Shown: in pieces, positions 16,511 to 25,195 of the stretch | Layout of the letters: each line of letters starts with the position of its first letter | How positions within the stretch are numbered: the first letter of the stretch is position 1 | Source: Leifsonia psychrotolerans | GTDB lineage: Bacteria; Actinomycetota; Actinomycetes; Actinomycetales; Microbacteriaceae | DNA: 64,000 nt | NCBI RefSeq assembly: GCF_013410665.1 | Contig: NZ_JACCFM010000001.1 | Location: 1,240,001-1,304,000 of the forward strand | Direction: 5' to 3' | The notes under the pieces: model-generated | What the model saw: the letters and a program-made list of their open reading frames with translations, nothing else | Database searches by the model: none | What the model was told of the DNA's origin: nothing | Translations under genes and position numbers: made by a program

Positions 16511-17295
16511 ACAACGTCGTGCACACGTCCATTGCCGAGAGCGCGCTCGCGGTCAGCGCGCTCTTCGATCGCACCTTCGCCCAGATCGACCTGTGGAATC
16601 AGCTCATCGAAGACTTCATTTCCCGACGTGCAGACGGTCTCCGACACGAGGACATCGACGCACTCGTTGGCGCGCAGGTCACGCCCCTGCTGGGTGACCC
16701 CACAGGTTTGGTGATCGGAGCGGGGTTCGTCGCCCGGCCACATTTCATTCCGGATGCACCGTGGCACCTGGCCTGGTGGCTGGGCGATCGCAACACCTTT
16801 GGCACACCGAGCGAGCTGGGAGCGACCCGTCGACTCCAGGTGCTCGCAGACCCGAGCGCTGACGGATTTCGGGACTATACGACACTCGAATGGTGGCGCA
16901 CGCCCCTTCTCACCGGGGCCCGACACATCACAGGCCCCTTCGTCGACTACCTCTGCACCGACGAATACACGCTCACCATCACGACTCCCGTCAGGCTCGG
17001 GAGCGAGATCGTTGGTGTTGTCGGCGCCGACATGTACGTGCGGGACTTGGAGCGAAATCTCCTCCCCCAACTGCACACCGCGCGCTCGACGACGACTCTG
17101 GTGAATCCCGACGGACGCGTTCTCGTCTCGACCGACGCTCGATTGGCAACAGGTTCGCTCCTGCGTCTGCGCGGACTGACCGAACCGCAGCCTTCTGACC
17201 GCAACCACGCCCCCCGAGTCCTTGACGAAGGCTATGAAGTCGTCGAGTGCGGATTAAGTGGCCTCCTTTTGGTTTCCGCGCTCACCGAGCCCTAA
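16507..17295 (+). CDS. Stand-alone Cache (PDC-like) sensor-domain protein
   Basis: About 262 residues starting at a GTG that overlaps the GntR stop by four bases (16507-16510), so translation is probably coupled. The body matches a double Cache/PDC ligand-binding domain: TTLEWWRTPLLTGARHITGP, DEYTLTITTPV, then GSEIVGVVGADMYVRDLE. There is no signal peptide and no membrane helix, unlike receptor Cache domains, and no output domain. It would be cytosolic and may supply ligand sensing or a binding partner for the GntR protein. Function is inferred from context. Confidence 0.75.
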   Translation: MNNVVHTSIAESALAVSALFDRTFAQIDLWNQLIEDFISRRADGLRHEDIDALVGAQVTPLLGDPTGLVIGAGFVARPHFIPDAPWHLAWWLGDRNTFGTPSELGATRRLQVLADPSADGFRDYTTLEWWRTPLLTGARHITGPFVDYLCTDEYTLTITTPVRLGSEIVGVVGADMYVRDLERNLLPQLHTARSTTTLVNPDGRVLVSTDARLATGSLLRLRGLTEPQPSDRNHAPRVLDEGYEVVECGLSGLLLVSALTEP

Positions 17296-17446
17296 GCGCT
17301 CTCCGCGGCTGCCGCCGCCTGCTGCTCCCGATCCTCCTGACACTTTCTAAAACTTTTCTGCTCCCGCTGCATCCAAACCGATGCCCCCGAGAGAAGTAGT
17401 TATGAAAGCAACATTTCGCCCTCGGGCATTAGTAGGAGGAAGAACA

Positions 17447-18268
17447 ATGCGCAAGCTACTCGCCACCGGCATCGCCGCCGGAGCCTTCATCGCGGTTGCC
17501 GCTCTCGTACCGGCACACGCGGCTGAGGGTGACGCCCAGCTGTCGGTACTGCATGGCATTCCTGACCTGACCGTCGACGTCTACGTCAACGGTGAACTCA
17601 CGCTCGACAATTTCACCCCGGGAACGCTCGCGGGTCCCCTGTCGCTGGCCGCCGGCACGTACAGTGTGGCCATCACTGCGTCCGACGCAACGGATGACTC
17701 GAACCCCGTGCTCGGCCCGATTGACCTTCCACTGGCTGCGGGTGGGAATTACACGGCCGTGGCGCACCTCACCGCAGCGGGCGAACCCAGCGCCACACTC
17801 TTCACGAACGACATCTCGATGCTGGATGCCGGGCAAGGTCGCCTCACCGTACGTCACGTAGCAGCGGCCCCCGCAGTCGATATCCTCGCCGGTGGCAGCC
17901 CGGTCATCACCGACCTGGTGAACCCTGATGAGAAGGTGTTGAACCTTCCTGCTGGCGTCGTGTCAGCCTCTGTGGCTGCAACGGGAACGACCGCTCCGGT
18001 CATCGGGCCGGCTGATGTCAATGTCGCCGAGGGAGTGAACACCATTGTCTACGCTTGGGGCAGCCTGGAAGCCAACAACCTCCAGCTCGCCATCCAGACG
18101 ATTGACGGGTTGCACTCCAACCCCACCAGCATCCCCGCAGGATCAGCCGGTCTGGTAGCCACGAACTCTCCCTTCGATGCAACAGGCCTGTGGATCGGCG
18201 CTGGCTTTGCCGGGCTGCTGGTCGCTGCTGCCGGTGCCGTCGCCGTTCGTGCCCACGCACGCCGCTAA
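17447..18268 (+). CDS. DUF4397 domain surface protein
   Basis: A 273-residue secreted protein. The start ATG 17447 has AGGAGGAAG 5 nt upstream and gives a clear signal peptide (cleavage after AHA, near residue 25). The body is DUF4397 (QLSVLHGIPDLTVDVYVNGE; TVRHVAAAPAVDILAGG). The C-terminus is sorting-signal-like: FDATG, then a hydrophobic helix (LWIGAGFAGLLVAAAGAVAV), then RAHARR. No canonical LPxTG exists. A sortase gene begins 19 bases later, so this is its likely substrate or a tail-anchored protein. The role in the envelope is unknown. Confidence 0.85.
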   Translation: MRKLLATGIAAGAFIAVAALVPAHAAEGDAQLSVLHGIPDLTVDVYVNGELTLDNFTPGTLAGPLSLAAGTYSVAITASDATDDSNPVLGPIDLPLAAGGNYTAVAHLTAAGEPSATLFTNDISMLDAGQGRLTVRHVAAAPAVDILAGGSPVITDLVNPDEKVLNLPAGVVSASVAATGTTAPVIGPADVNVAEGVNTIVYAWGSLEANNLQLAIQTIDGLHSNPTSIPAGSAGLVATNSPFDATGLWIGAGFAGLLVAAAGAVAVRAHARR

Positions 18269-18287
18269 GCTGCCCAGGAGCTCCAGG

Positions 18288-18953
18288 ATGAACGCCGCAA
18301 CGAGAATCTTCGGGCTTCTCGTTGCGGCGTTTGCCGTGCTCGTGACCTCGGTCGGCTGTGCGGGTGCTCCCACGAAAACGTCGAGCGACGCCCAGCAGCC
18401 TGCCCAGGCTCCGAGTGCCTCAGCCGCAGTTCCCTCATCGCCGCCGACCGCCCAGGTGGATGTTCCACGGGTGAACGCCGGGATCGATTCGCAACAGCCC
18501 GAGGCCGTACCGCCGGTGCGCCTACGGATCGACGCACTCGACGTCGATATGACCGTCCAGCCCGTCGGACTCGCCGAAACCGGGGCGATGGCTCTTCCGG
18601 AAAACCCCGCTGATGCTGCCTGGTACCGTTACGGCGCGTGGCCGGGCAGCGACAGCGGCAGCGTTGTCATCGCGGCCCACGTTGATTCCCTCCGGTACGA
18701 TCTAGGCCCCCTCGCGAGGCTTCCGCTGGCAACTCCCGGAACCGAGGTCGTCGTCACGACCACTGATGGCACCGACGTGATCTATGAGGTAGCGCAGGAG
18801 GGCCTTGTCATCAAGAACGATGTTCCGTGGTCCAGCGTCTTCGACCGAACGGGGGCGCCGCGTTTGACGATCGTTACCTGTGGCGGGGAGTTCGACTACG
18901 AGCGACTCACGTATCTCTCCAACGTCATCGTCACGGCGCTGCCCCGAATGTGA
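18288..18953 (+). CDS. Class F sortase
   Basis: A 221-residue sortase. The catalytic triad is visible as His131 (IAAHVDS), Cys198 (VTCGGEF) and Arg206 (DYERLTYLSN). The N-terminus has a hydrophobic signal ending in SVGC24, so it may be a lipoprotein or signal-anchored, with a Ser/Ala/Pro-rich spacer to about residue 75. ATG 18288 has AGGAG 7 nt upstream. TCGG after the catalytic Cys is usual for class F in actinobacteria. Lying between a DUF4397 protein and an ECF sigma gene, it probably attaches the former to the envelope. Confidence 0.9.
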   Translation: MNAATRIFGLLVAAFAVLVTSVGCAGAPTKTSSDAQQPAQAPSASAAVPSSPPTAQVDVPRVNAGIDSQQPEAVPPVRLRIDALDVDMTVQPVGLAETGAMALPENPADAAWYRYGAWPGSDSGSVVIAAHVDSLRYDLGPLARLPLATPGTEVVVTTTDGTDVIYEVAQEGLVIKNDVPWSSVFDRTGAPRLTIVTCGGEFDYERLTYLSNVIVTALPRM

Positions 18954-18974
18954 ACCGGTCAGTAGACTGGGGCA

Positions 18975-19038
18975 GCCATCGAACAACCGAAAGAGTTCGC
19001 ACTGATGAACCACCCCGAAGACACCTCTGTTCGATGGC
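18975..19038 (+). promoter_or_regulatory. Perfect 11-bp inverted repeat in the leader of the ECF sigma gene
   Basis: GCCATCGAACA (18975-18985) and its exact reverse complement TGTTCGATGGC (19028-19038) flank 42 bases just before the sigma-factor ribosome site (GGAGGGAATGAGAG). The intervening and following bases also hold a 14-codon open frame (ATG 19005 to TGA 19049, preceded by AAAGAG) ending 7 nt before the sigma GTG. Either a long-range RNA stem or a split operator is possible. Confidence 0.5.
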
Positions 19039-19056
19039 GGAGGGAATGAGAGACAG

Positions 19057-19605
19057 GTGACCGCATTCCACGACGACTCTGCGCTATCGCTTGCCTTTTG
19101 CTCCGGAGACGAACGCGCCCTGTCCGATGCGTATGAACGATGGGCCCCGCTCGTGCATACCCTCGCGCTGCGCTCACTCGGCTCGACCGCAGATGCGGAA
19201 GATGTGACTCAGCAGGTCTTCATCTCTGCCTGGCGCGGGCGCGCCACATTCGATTCGGATCGTGGTGCCCTCGGTTCCTGGTTGGTGGGAATCACGCGGC
19301 GTCGAATCGCGGATGCGCTGGAAGCCCGGTCACGAACGCAGCGTGTACACGATGCGAGCGCTCACGCAGCGATCACCGCCAGCCACGTCGTCGACGGCGA
19401 TCTGGTTGATCGTTTGGTGTTGGCCGATGAACTGGCCCGGCTCGAAGAGGTGCCGCGACAGGTGATGACCTTGGCGTTCTACGGTGAGTTCACGCATTCC
19501 GAGATCGCTGACACCACCGGGTTACCGCTCGGTACCGTGAAGAGTCATATTCGACGAAGCTTGAGTCGGTTACGAACCCGTTTGGAGGTGAATGATGCAT
19601 CTTGA
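19057..19605 (+). CDS. ECF-type RNA polymerase sigma factor (SigK/SigL-like)
   Basis: A 182-residue sigma factor with region 2 (RALSDAYERWAPLVHTLAL, then EDVTQQVFISAWRG) and region 4 (VPRQVMTLAFYGEFTHSEIA and GLPLGTVKSHIRRSLSRLR). There is no N-terminal or C-terminal extra domain. It starts at GTG 19057. The following gene overlaps it and encodes a membrane anti-sigma factor, so activity is likely controlled by an extracytoplasmic signal. Its targets may include the DUF4397/sortase genes upstream, an inference from adjacency. Confidence 0.93.
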   Translation: MTAFHDDSALSLAFCSGDERALSDAYERWAPLVHTLALRSLGSTADAEDVTQQVFISAWRGRATFDSDRGALGSWLVGITRRRIADALEARSRTQRVHDASAHAAITASHVVDGDLVDRLVLADELARLEEVPRQVMTLAFYGEFTHSEIADTTGLPLGTVKSHIRRSLSRLRTRLEVNDAS

Positions 19606-20353
19606 TGAAGAGACCGTGGTCATGATTGCTCTGGGTGATGGCGAGCTTACTCGCGACCAACGCGACCATGTCTCCGCATGCCCACGTTGCACCGCCGAAT
19701 TGGCGGCGATCCACAGCCTCGTGACGACGGGCCGTGCTGCTGTCGGCGAGAAACTTGAGATGCCGGCGACGGGAGTCTGGCGCGCGATACATTCCGAACT
19801 TGCTCTGACCGATGCCGTGGCGAAGGACCCCCTCCAAACCACGGACCCGCCGACACCCCGAGCTGAGAGGTCTGCATCCGTCACCCCTCTCCACCGCGAC
19901 CGGAGTCGCTCCGGTGGTTTTAGACAATGGTGGCCGCTGGCCGCTGCCGCCCTGTTCGTGGGTATCATCACCGGAGTGATCGGCACGAACCTGTGGCCGG
20001 TCGCAACGGAACGAGTCTTGGCCGAGGCGTCATTAGAGCCGTTCCCGAACTGGAACGCTTCCGGCTCTGCCACACTCGCCGACATCGATGGATTGCGTCA
20101 GTTGCAGGTCAATTTAGATGCCCCGTCGGGCGGCCTGCGCGAGGTGTGGCTGATTAATCCAGAGACGTCGGGGCTCGTGAGCCTCGGCTTGCTCGACGGG
20201 TCACGCGGACAGTTCAGCATCCCGAGCGATGTCGACCTGCGCCAATACTCGGTGGTGGACATCTCGCAGGAGCCGGACGACGGAAACCCCGCTCACTCCG
20301 GCGACTCGATCGTGCGCGGCTCGTTCACTGAACCCGGCTCCACCGGCCCGTGA
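19595..20353 (+). CDS. Membrane anti-sigma factor (RskA-like, zinc-binding)
   Basis: About 252 residues. The cytoplasmic N-terminus carries a zinc-type anti-sigma motif, His25-x3-Cys29-x2-Cys32 (HVSACPRC). A single membrane helix follows at about 112-130 (WPLAAAALFVGIITGVIG) and an extracytoplasmic RskA-C-type domain (REVWLINPETSGLVSLG, FSIPSDVDL). ATG 19595 is 6 nt after GGAGG; ATG 19592 is only 3 nt away. It overlaps the sigma gene by 11 bases. It should sequester the sigma factor until released, probably by regulated proteolysis. Confidence 0.92.
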   Translation: MHLDEETVVMIALGDGELTRDQRDHVSACPRCTAELAAIHSLVTTGRAAVGEKLEMPATGVWRAIHSELALTDAVAKDPLQTTDPPTPRAERSASVTPLHRDRSRSGGFRQWWPLAAAALFVGIITGVIGTNLWPVATERVLAEASLEPFPNWNASGSATLADIDGLRQLQVNLDAPSGGLREVWLINPETSGLVSLGLLDGSRGQFSIPSDVDLRQYSVVDISQEPDDGNPAHSGDSIVRGSFTEPGSTGP

Positions 20354-20370
20354 ACACGGGCGCTCGGCCG

Positions 20371-21465
20371 TTATCCGAGCGAGGTGCCGAACACCAGGCC
20401 GAGCAGGTAGGTCACGGCGGCAGCGCCGAAGCCGATGGCCAGCTGACGCAGCGCCCGTTTCAGCGGCGGTGCGCCAGACAGCAGGCCGACGACGGCCCCC
20501 GTTCCCAGCAGCGCGAGGCCCACCAGAAGCGCTGCGACGATGATCGCCGCGAGGCCCTGCATGCCGAGCAGATACGGCAGTACGGGCAACAGCGCGCCTG
20601 AGGCGAAGAAGCAGAAGCTCGACACTGCGGCGCTGATGCCGGTGCCGATCGCTTCATGCTCGTCGATCACCGAAGCCAGCGAATCCTCCGGCACCGCCAC
20701 CGCACCGGTGGCTGCGGCGACGCCACGCAGCACCTCACGTGCGTGCTGCTGGGCCTCGACAGGAGACATTCCTCGGGCCCGGTAGACCAGCGTGAGTTCG
20801 TTGGCCTCGAGGTCGAGGTGCGGCAGTGCACTGCTGGTTTCAGGATTCGGCGATGACGCCTCCAGCAGCTCCCGTTGGGAGCGCACCGAGACGTACTCCC
20901 CCGCGCCCATCGAGAGAGCGCCCGCCAGGAGCCCCGCCAAACCGGTGAACAAAATGGTGACGGCCGGCACGCCGGTGGCTCCGATGCCGAGCACCAGGGC
21001 CAGGTTGCTCACCAGGCCGTCGTTGATGCCAAACACCGCGGCGCGAAACGTGCCGGACATCCGCAGTCGCCCCCGAGCAGCCAAACCGCGAACAACCTCT
21101 TCGTGAATGCGTTCGTCGGCTGCCATCGCATTTGTCGCATCGAGGTCAGCCTCATACGGCGAACGCGCCTCCGCTCGCTGTGCGAGGGCCAGCACGAACA
21201 CCGAACCGAAGCGCCGGGCGAGGAAGCCGAGCAGCCGGGTGCGGAGTGCCCCCGGCCGTGACGCGCCGACCTGTTCGCCGAGAAGCTGACGCCAATGCGC
21301 CTCATGGCGGCCCTCAGCCTCAGCAAGGGCAAGGAGAATCTCGCGTTCCTCGCCGCTGCGACGCCGTGCGAGGTCCCGGTAAACCGCGCCCTCAGCCTGC
21401 TCATCGGCGAGATACCGTCGCCACCGGCGAATATCGGAGTCGCTCGGAACCCGTGCCGCTTCCAC
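20371..21465 (-). CDS. VIT1/CCC1-family transporter with N-terminal rubrerythrin-like domain
   Basis: A 364-residue protein joining two parts. Residues about 8-145 form a ferritin/rubrerythrin-like helical domain with spaced acidic residues (LADEQAEGAVYRDLA, ALAEAEGRHEAHWRQLL) that could bind iron. Residues about 145-364 form a VIT1/CCC1 membrane domain with five helices (AAVFGINDGLVSNLALVLG, MGAGEYVSVRSQREL). This is the erythrin-vacuolar-iron-transport architecture, thought to export Fe or Mn. Its start directly abuts the stop of the preceding small gene. Metal specificity is not decided. Confidence 0.88.
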   Translation of the reverse strand: MEAARVPSDSDIRRWRRYLADEQAEGAVYRDLARRRSGEEREILLALAEAEGRHEAHWRQLLGEQVGASRPGALRTRLLGFLARRFGSVFVLALAQRAEARSPYEADLDATNAMAADERIHEEVVRGLAARGRLRMSGTFRAAVFGINDGLVSNLALVLGIGATGVPAVTILFTGLAGLLAGALSMGAGEYVSVRSQRELLEASSPNPETSSALPHLDLEANELTLVYRARGMSPVEAQQHAREVLRGVAAATGAVAVPEDSLASVIDEHEAIGTGISAAVSSFCFFASGALLPVLPYLLGMQGLAAIIVAALLVGLALLGTGAVVGLLSGAPPLKRALRQLAIGFGAAAVTYLLGLVFGTSLG

Positions 21466-21771
21466 CTACGCCTCGGGCGCGATCTCGAGCTGGCCTTCCG
21501 GCACACGCGCAGAATCGTGCGGTCCCGAGCCGTCGAGGCCGATGAACGGTTCCTCAAACTGCACTTCCCACACCGGTTCACGCCTGCTGAGCGGCGCGAA
21601 GAACGCCGCTCCCAGCGTCTCGCCGGGAGCGACGATCACACCCGCTGGGTCAAGAATGAGCGTGCCGGGATAGTTGCTCCGATCCAGTCGAACCACGACC
21701 TGCACGCCAACACCGAAACCGGTGCCGGCGTGCGAGGTCGCGGACTCGTCGGAGTCGCGTCGTCGACGCAT
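21466..21771 (-). CDS. Small protein of unknown function downstream of gatB
   Basis: A 101-residue, acidic-ended protein wedged between gatB (2 bases before its ATG) and the iron-transporter gene (0 bases after its stop). The centre (VVVRLDRSNYPGTLILDPAG, VWEVQFEEPFIGL) reads as a beta-rich fold. The first 20 residues are Arg/Ser-rich and no membrane segment is seen. Position suggests co-transcription with gatCAB. I do not recognise the family. Confidence 0.65.
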   Translation of the reverse strand: MRRRRDSDESATSHAGTGFGVGVQVVVRLDRSNYPGTLILDPAGVIVAPGETLGAAFFAPLSRREPVWEVQFEEPFIGLDGSGPHDSARVPEGQLEIAPEA

Positions 21772-21773
21772 GC

Positions 21774-23279
21774 CTAGTTCGCGCTTCCCGCGCGTTCAAG
21801 CACAAGTTCGCGCACTCGGGCGGCATCCGCTTGGCCCCGCATGGCCTTCATGACGGCGCCGATCACAGCGCCGGCGGCCTGCACCTTCCCGTCGCGAATC
21901 TTCTCCATGACGTCGGGTTGGCTGGCGAGTGCCTCATCGATCGCCGCGATCAGCGCGCCATCATCAGAGACCACGGCCAAACCGCGGGACTGCACGACCT
22001 CGGCCGGAGTTCCTTCGCCGGCGATGACACCCTCCAGCACCTGGCGAGCCAAGCGGTCGGTGAGGGTGCCGGCGTCGACCAGTTCGATCAGTGCGGCGAC
22101 CTGAGCCGGCTGAATGAGTGCATCGGATGCCACACCCTGCGCATTGGCCAGGCGAGCAATCTCACCGGTCCACCACTTGCGGGCAGACTGAGCGCCGGCG
22201 CCGGCGGCGACAGTCGCCTCGACGGCATCAAGCAGGTCGGAGTTCACCACGTCCTGGAATTCCAGGTTCGCGAAACCCCAGTCGGCTTGGAGTCGCTTCC
22301 GGCGGGCGGCGGGCGGTTCGGGCAGGGTCGCCCGAAGCTCCTCAACCCATTGGCGCGACGGTGCCATTGGCAGCAAGTCGGGCTCCGGGAAGTAGCGGTA
22401 GTCGTCAGCGTCGCTCTTGGGACGACCCGCGCTGGTCACGCCCGTGTCTTCGTGCCAGTGCCGGGTCTCCTGCGTGATGGTTCCACCGGCGGAGAGCACG
22501 GCAGCTTGGCGCTGAATCTCGTAACGCACGGCGCGCTCAATCGAACGCAACGAGTTGACGTTCTTGGTCTCGGTGCGAGTGCCGAGTATGCCGGATCCAC
22601 GCGGGCGCAACGACACGTTGGCGTCGCAGCGCACGTTACCCTCTTCCATGCGCGCGTTCGAGACGCCGAGCGCCTTGACGATCTCGCGCACAGCGGCCAC
22701 ATAGGTCTTGGCAATCTCCGGCGAATCGGCCTCGCCGCCCTCGATCATGCGGGTGACGATCTCGACAAGCGGCACGCCACCACGGTTGTAGTCGACGAGC
22801 GAGTAATCGGCACCCTGGATGCGGCCCGTCGCGCCACCCTTGTGAGTGAGCTTTCCCGCGTCGTCTTCCATGTGGGCGCGTTCGATCTCGACGGTGACCA
22901 CGCGGCCACTCTCAAGTTCAATGGTCAAGGAGCCGTCGAAGGCGATCGGATCGTCGTATTGCGAGGTCTGAAAGTTCTTCGCCGTGTCGGGGTAGAAGTA
23001 GTTTTTGCGGGCGAACCGCGAGTTCTCGGCGATCTCGCAGCCGAGGGCCAGGCCCAGACGGATGCTCGACTCGACCGCCTGCTTGTTCACCTGCGGCAGT
23101 CCGCCGGGCAGTCCGAGGCAGGTCGGGCAGGTGTTCGTGTTGGCACCCTGGCCGAATTCGTTGGCACAGCCGCAGAACATCTTGGTCTTGGTGTTGAGTT
23201 CGACGTGAACCTCGAAGCCGAGCACCGGCTCGTACAACTCGAGGGCCTTGTCGTAGTCCATCAGTGCAGCCTTCTTCAT
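21774..23279 (-). CDS. gatB: Aspartyl/glutamyl-tRNA(Asn/Gln) amidotransferase subunit B
   Basis: A 501-residue GatB, which activates Glu-tRNA(Gln) or Asp-tRNA(Asn) for amidation. It has the GatB signature cysteines for zinc ([10 protein letters not shown] and [13 protein letters not shown]), LGLALGC, the kinase-like core [15 protein letters not shown], and a C-terminal tRNA-binding YqeY-like tail. Its ATG shares one base with the gatA stop (TGATG). The 5' end is preceded in the operon by gatC and gatA. Confidence 0.97.
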   Translation of the reverse strand: MKKAALMDYDKALELYEPVLGFEVHVELNTKTKMFCGCANEFGQGANTNTCPTCLGLPGGLPQVNKQAVESSIRLGLALGCEIAENSRFARKNYFYPDTAKNFQTSQYDDPIAFDGSLTIELESGRVVTVEIERAHMEDDAGKLTHKGGATGRIQGADYSLVDYNRGGVPLVEIVTRMIEGGEADSPEIAKTYVAAVREIVKALGVSNARMEEGNVRCDANVSLRPRGSGILGTRTETKNVNSLRSIERAVRYEIQRQAAVLSAGGTITQETRHWHEDTGVTSAGRPKSDADDYRYFPEPDLLPMAPSRQWVEELRATLPEPPAARRKRLQADWGFANLEFQDVVNSDLLDAVEATVAAGAGAQSARKWWTGEIARLANAQGVASDALIQPAQVAALIELVDAGTLTDRLARQVLEGVIAGEGTPAEVVQSRGLAVVSDDGALIAAIDEALASQPDVMEKIRDGKVQAAGAVIGAVMKAMRGQADAARVRELVLERAGSAN

Positions 23280-24859
23280 CAGAGGGTGCCCCCTTCGGTG
23301 ACGAATGCTCGGTCAGTGCCGAGTGCTGGGTGGTTCAGTGTGGTGCCCGGCACGAGTGTGGGTGTCTGGCTGAGCAGGGTGTGACCCCAGTTCGACTCGA
23401 CCAGACGCTCGATGGCGGCGCCGATCGTGTACAGGCGAGCATCGGCACGGGCCGGTGCCATGATCTGCAGTCCGACGGGCATGCCGTCTTCGGGGGCGAG
23501 ACCGATCGGCAGGCTCATTCCGGGAATGCCGGCCAGGTTGGCCGGAATCGTCGTGATGTCATTCAGATACATCGCCATCGGGTCGCTGACCTTCTCGCCC
23601 AGCTTGAAGGCGGTGGTGGGCGCACTCGGGGAGATGAGCACGTCGACCTGGCTGAACGCCGCAGCGAAGTCACGCTGAATGAGTGTGCGCACCTTCTGGG
23701 CGCTGCCGTAGTACGCGTCGTAGTAGCCAGCCGACAGGGCGTAGGTACCGAGGATGATGCGGCGCTTGACCTCGGGACCGAAACCGGCCTCACGGGTGGC
23801 GGCCATCACGCGCTCGCTCGTCATCGATCCATCGGCCGGGTCGACACGGATGCCGAAGCGCACCGAGTCGAAGCGGGCCAGGTTGCTGGATGCCTCCGCG
23901 GGAAGAATCAGGTAGTAGGCGGCGACGGCGTGCTCGAAGTTTGGCGCACTGACCTCGGTGATCTCGGCGCCGGCTTGGGTGAGCATCGCGACGGTCTCGT
24001 CGAAGCGCTGCGTGACGCCGGCCTGGAAGCCTGCACCGTTCAGTTCTTTCACGATACCGACACGCACGCCCTTCAACGCTCCGTCGGCGAGGCCGGCCTG
24101 TGCCGCAGCGGTCATCGACGGCCAGGCATCCGGCAGCGACGTGGAGTCCAACGGGTCGTGCCCGCCGATTACATCGTGCAAGAGTGCGGAGTCGAGCACC
24201 GTGCGTGAAACCGGGCCGACCTGGTCGAGCGACGAGGCGAGGGCGATGGCGCCGTAGCGCGAGACGCCACCGTAGGTGGGCTTGACGCCGACCGAACCGG
24301 TGACGGCGGCAGGCTGACGGATCGATCCGCCCGTGTCGCTGCCGAGGGCCAGTGGCGCCTCGAAGGCGGCGACCGCCGCCGCCGAACCCCCACCGGAGCC
24401 GCCGGGGATCCTGTCGCGATCCCACGGGTTGCGGGTCGGGCCATAGGCGGAGTGCTCGGTCGAGGACCCCATGGCAAACTCGTCCATGTTGGTCTTGCCG
24501 AGTGGGATCAGGTGCGCCGCGCGCAACCGGGCGACGACGGTGGCGTCATAGGGCGGAATCCAGCCCTCGAGAATTTTGGAGCCCGACGTGGTGGGCATGT
24601 CGTGCGTGGCCAGCACGTCTTTAATGGCGATCGGAACGCCGGCCAGCGGGCCGAGTTTCTCACCGGATGCGCGCCGCGCGTCGACGTCGGCGGCGGTAGC
24701 AAGTGCCGCGTCCTCTGCCACGTGCAGAAACGCGTGAAGGTCGCTGTCGACCGCACTGATGCGGTCGAGGTGGGCACGCGTGACCTCGACACTGGAGACG
24801 GATCCGTCGCCAAGGAGGGTGCTGAGGTTCGCTGCGGACAGCGTGATCAGGTCGGTCAT
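23279..24859 (-). CDS. gatA: Aspartyl/glutamyl-tRNA(Asn/Gln) amidotransferase subunit A
   Basis: A 526-residue amidase-family subunit that frees ammonia from glutamine or asparagine for GatB. The Ser-cisSer-Lys triad is present: Lys80 (PIAIKDVL), Ser155 ([10 protein letters not shown]) and Ser179 ([11 protein letters not shown]). Length is slightly above the usual 480-500. It begins 2 bases after gatC and ends sharing one base with gatB, a tight gatCAB operon. Confidence 0.97.
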   Translation of the reverse strand: MTDLITLSAANLSTLLGDGSVSSVEVTRAHLDRISAVDSDLHAFLHVAEDAALATAADVDARRASGEKLGPLAGVPIAIKDVLATHDMPTTSGSKILEGWIPPYDATVVARLRAAHLIPLGKTNMDEFAMGSSTEHSAYGPTRNPWDRDRIPGGSGGGSAAAVAAFEAPLALGSDTGGSIRQPAAVTGSVGVKPTYGGVSRYGAIALASSLDQVGPVSRTVLDSALLHDVIGGHDPLDSTSLPDAWPSMTAAAQAGLADGALKGVRVGIVKELNGAGFQAGVTQRFDETVAMLTQAGAEITEVSAPNFEHAVAAYYLILPAEASSNLARFDSVRFGIRVDPADGSMTSERVMAATREAGFGPEVKRRIILGTYALSAGYYDAYYGSAQKVRTLIQRDFAAAFSQVDVLISPSAPTTAFKLGEKVSDPMAMYLNDITTIPANLAGIPGMSLPIGLAPEDGMPVGLQIMAPARADARLYTIGAAIERLVESNWGHTLLSQTPTLVPGTTLNHPALGTDRAFVTEGGTL

Positions 24860-24861
24860 TG

Positions 24862-25158
24862 TTACTCCTCGTCCAGGATCGCGGGCACGCGAAACTTGTC
24901 GCCGTCGCGTGCGGGGGCACCCGAGAGTGCCTGCTCGACCGTCAACGATGGCACGACGACGTCTTCCCGGAAGACGTTGGTCAGCGGCATCGGGTGACTC
25001 GTCGCCGGCACGTCAGGTGTGGCGACAGCCGTGACCTGTGCGACTGAGTCGACGATCTGGCCGAGATCAATGGTGAGACCAATGATCTCTTCGGGACTGA
25101 GGTCGATCCGGGCGAGGTGTGCCAGGTGGGCCACCTGCTCGGCCGTGATTTCAGACAT
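24862..25158 (-). CDS. gatC: Aspartyl/glutamyl-tRNA(Asn/Gln) amidotransferase subunit C
   Basis: A 98-residue GatC, the small clamp that stabilises GatA-GatB. Typical elements are [18 protein letters not shown] at the N-terminus and the C-terminal [18 protein letters not shown] lies 4 nt before the ATG. It follows the DUF1023 gene by 37 bases; TAGAAT at about 25193-25198 could be a -10 for a separate gatCAB promoter, but no good -35 was seen. Confidence 0.96.
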   Translation of the reverse strand: MSEITAEQVAHLAHLARIDLSPEEIIGLTIDLGQIVDSVAQVTAVATPDVPATSHPMPLTNVFREDVVVPSLTVEQALSGAPARDGDKFRVPAILDEE

Positions 25159-25195
25159 GAAACTCCGTACGGTTCGTCGAGTGAATCCTTCAATT

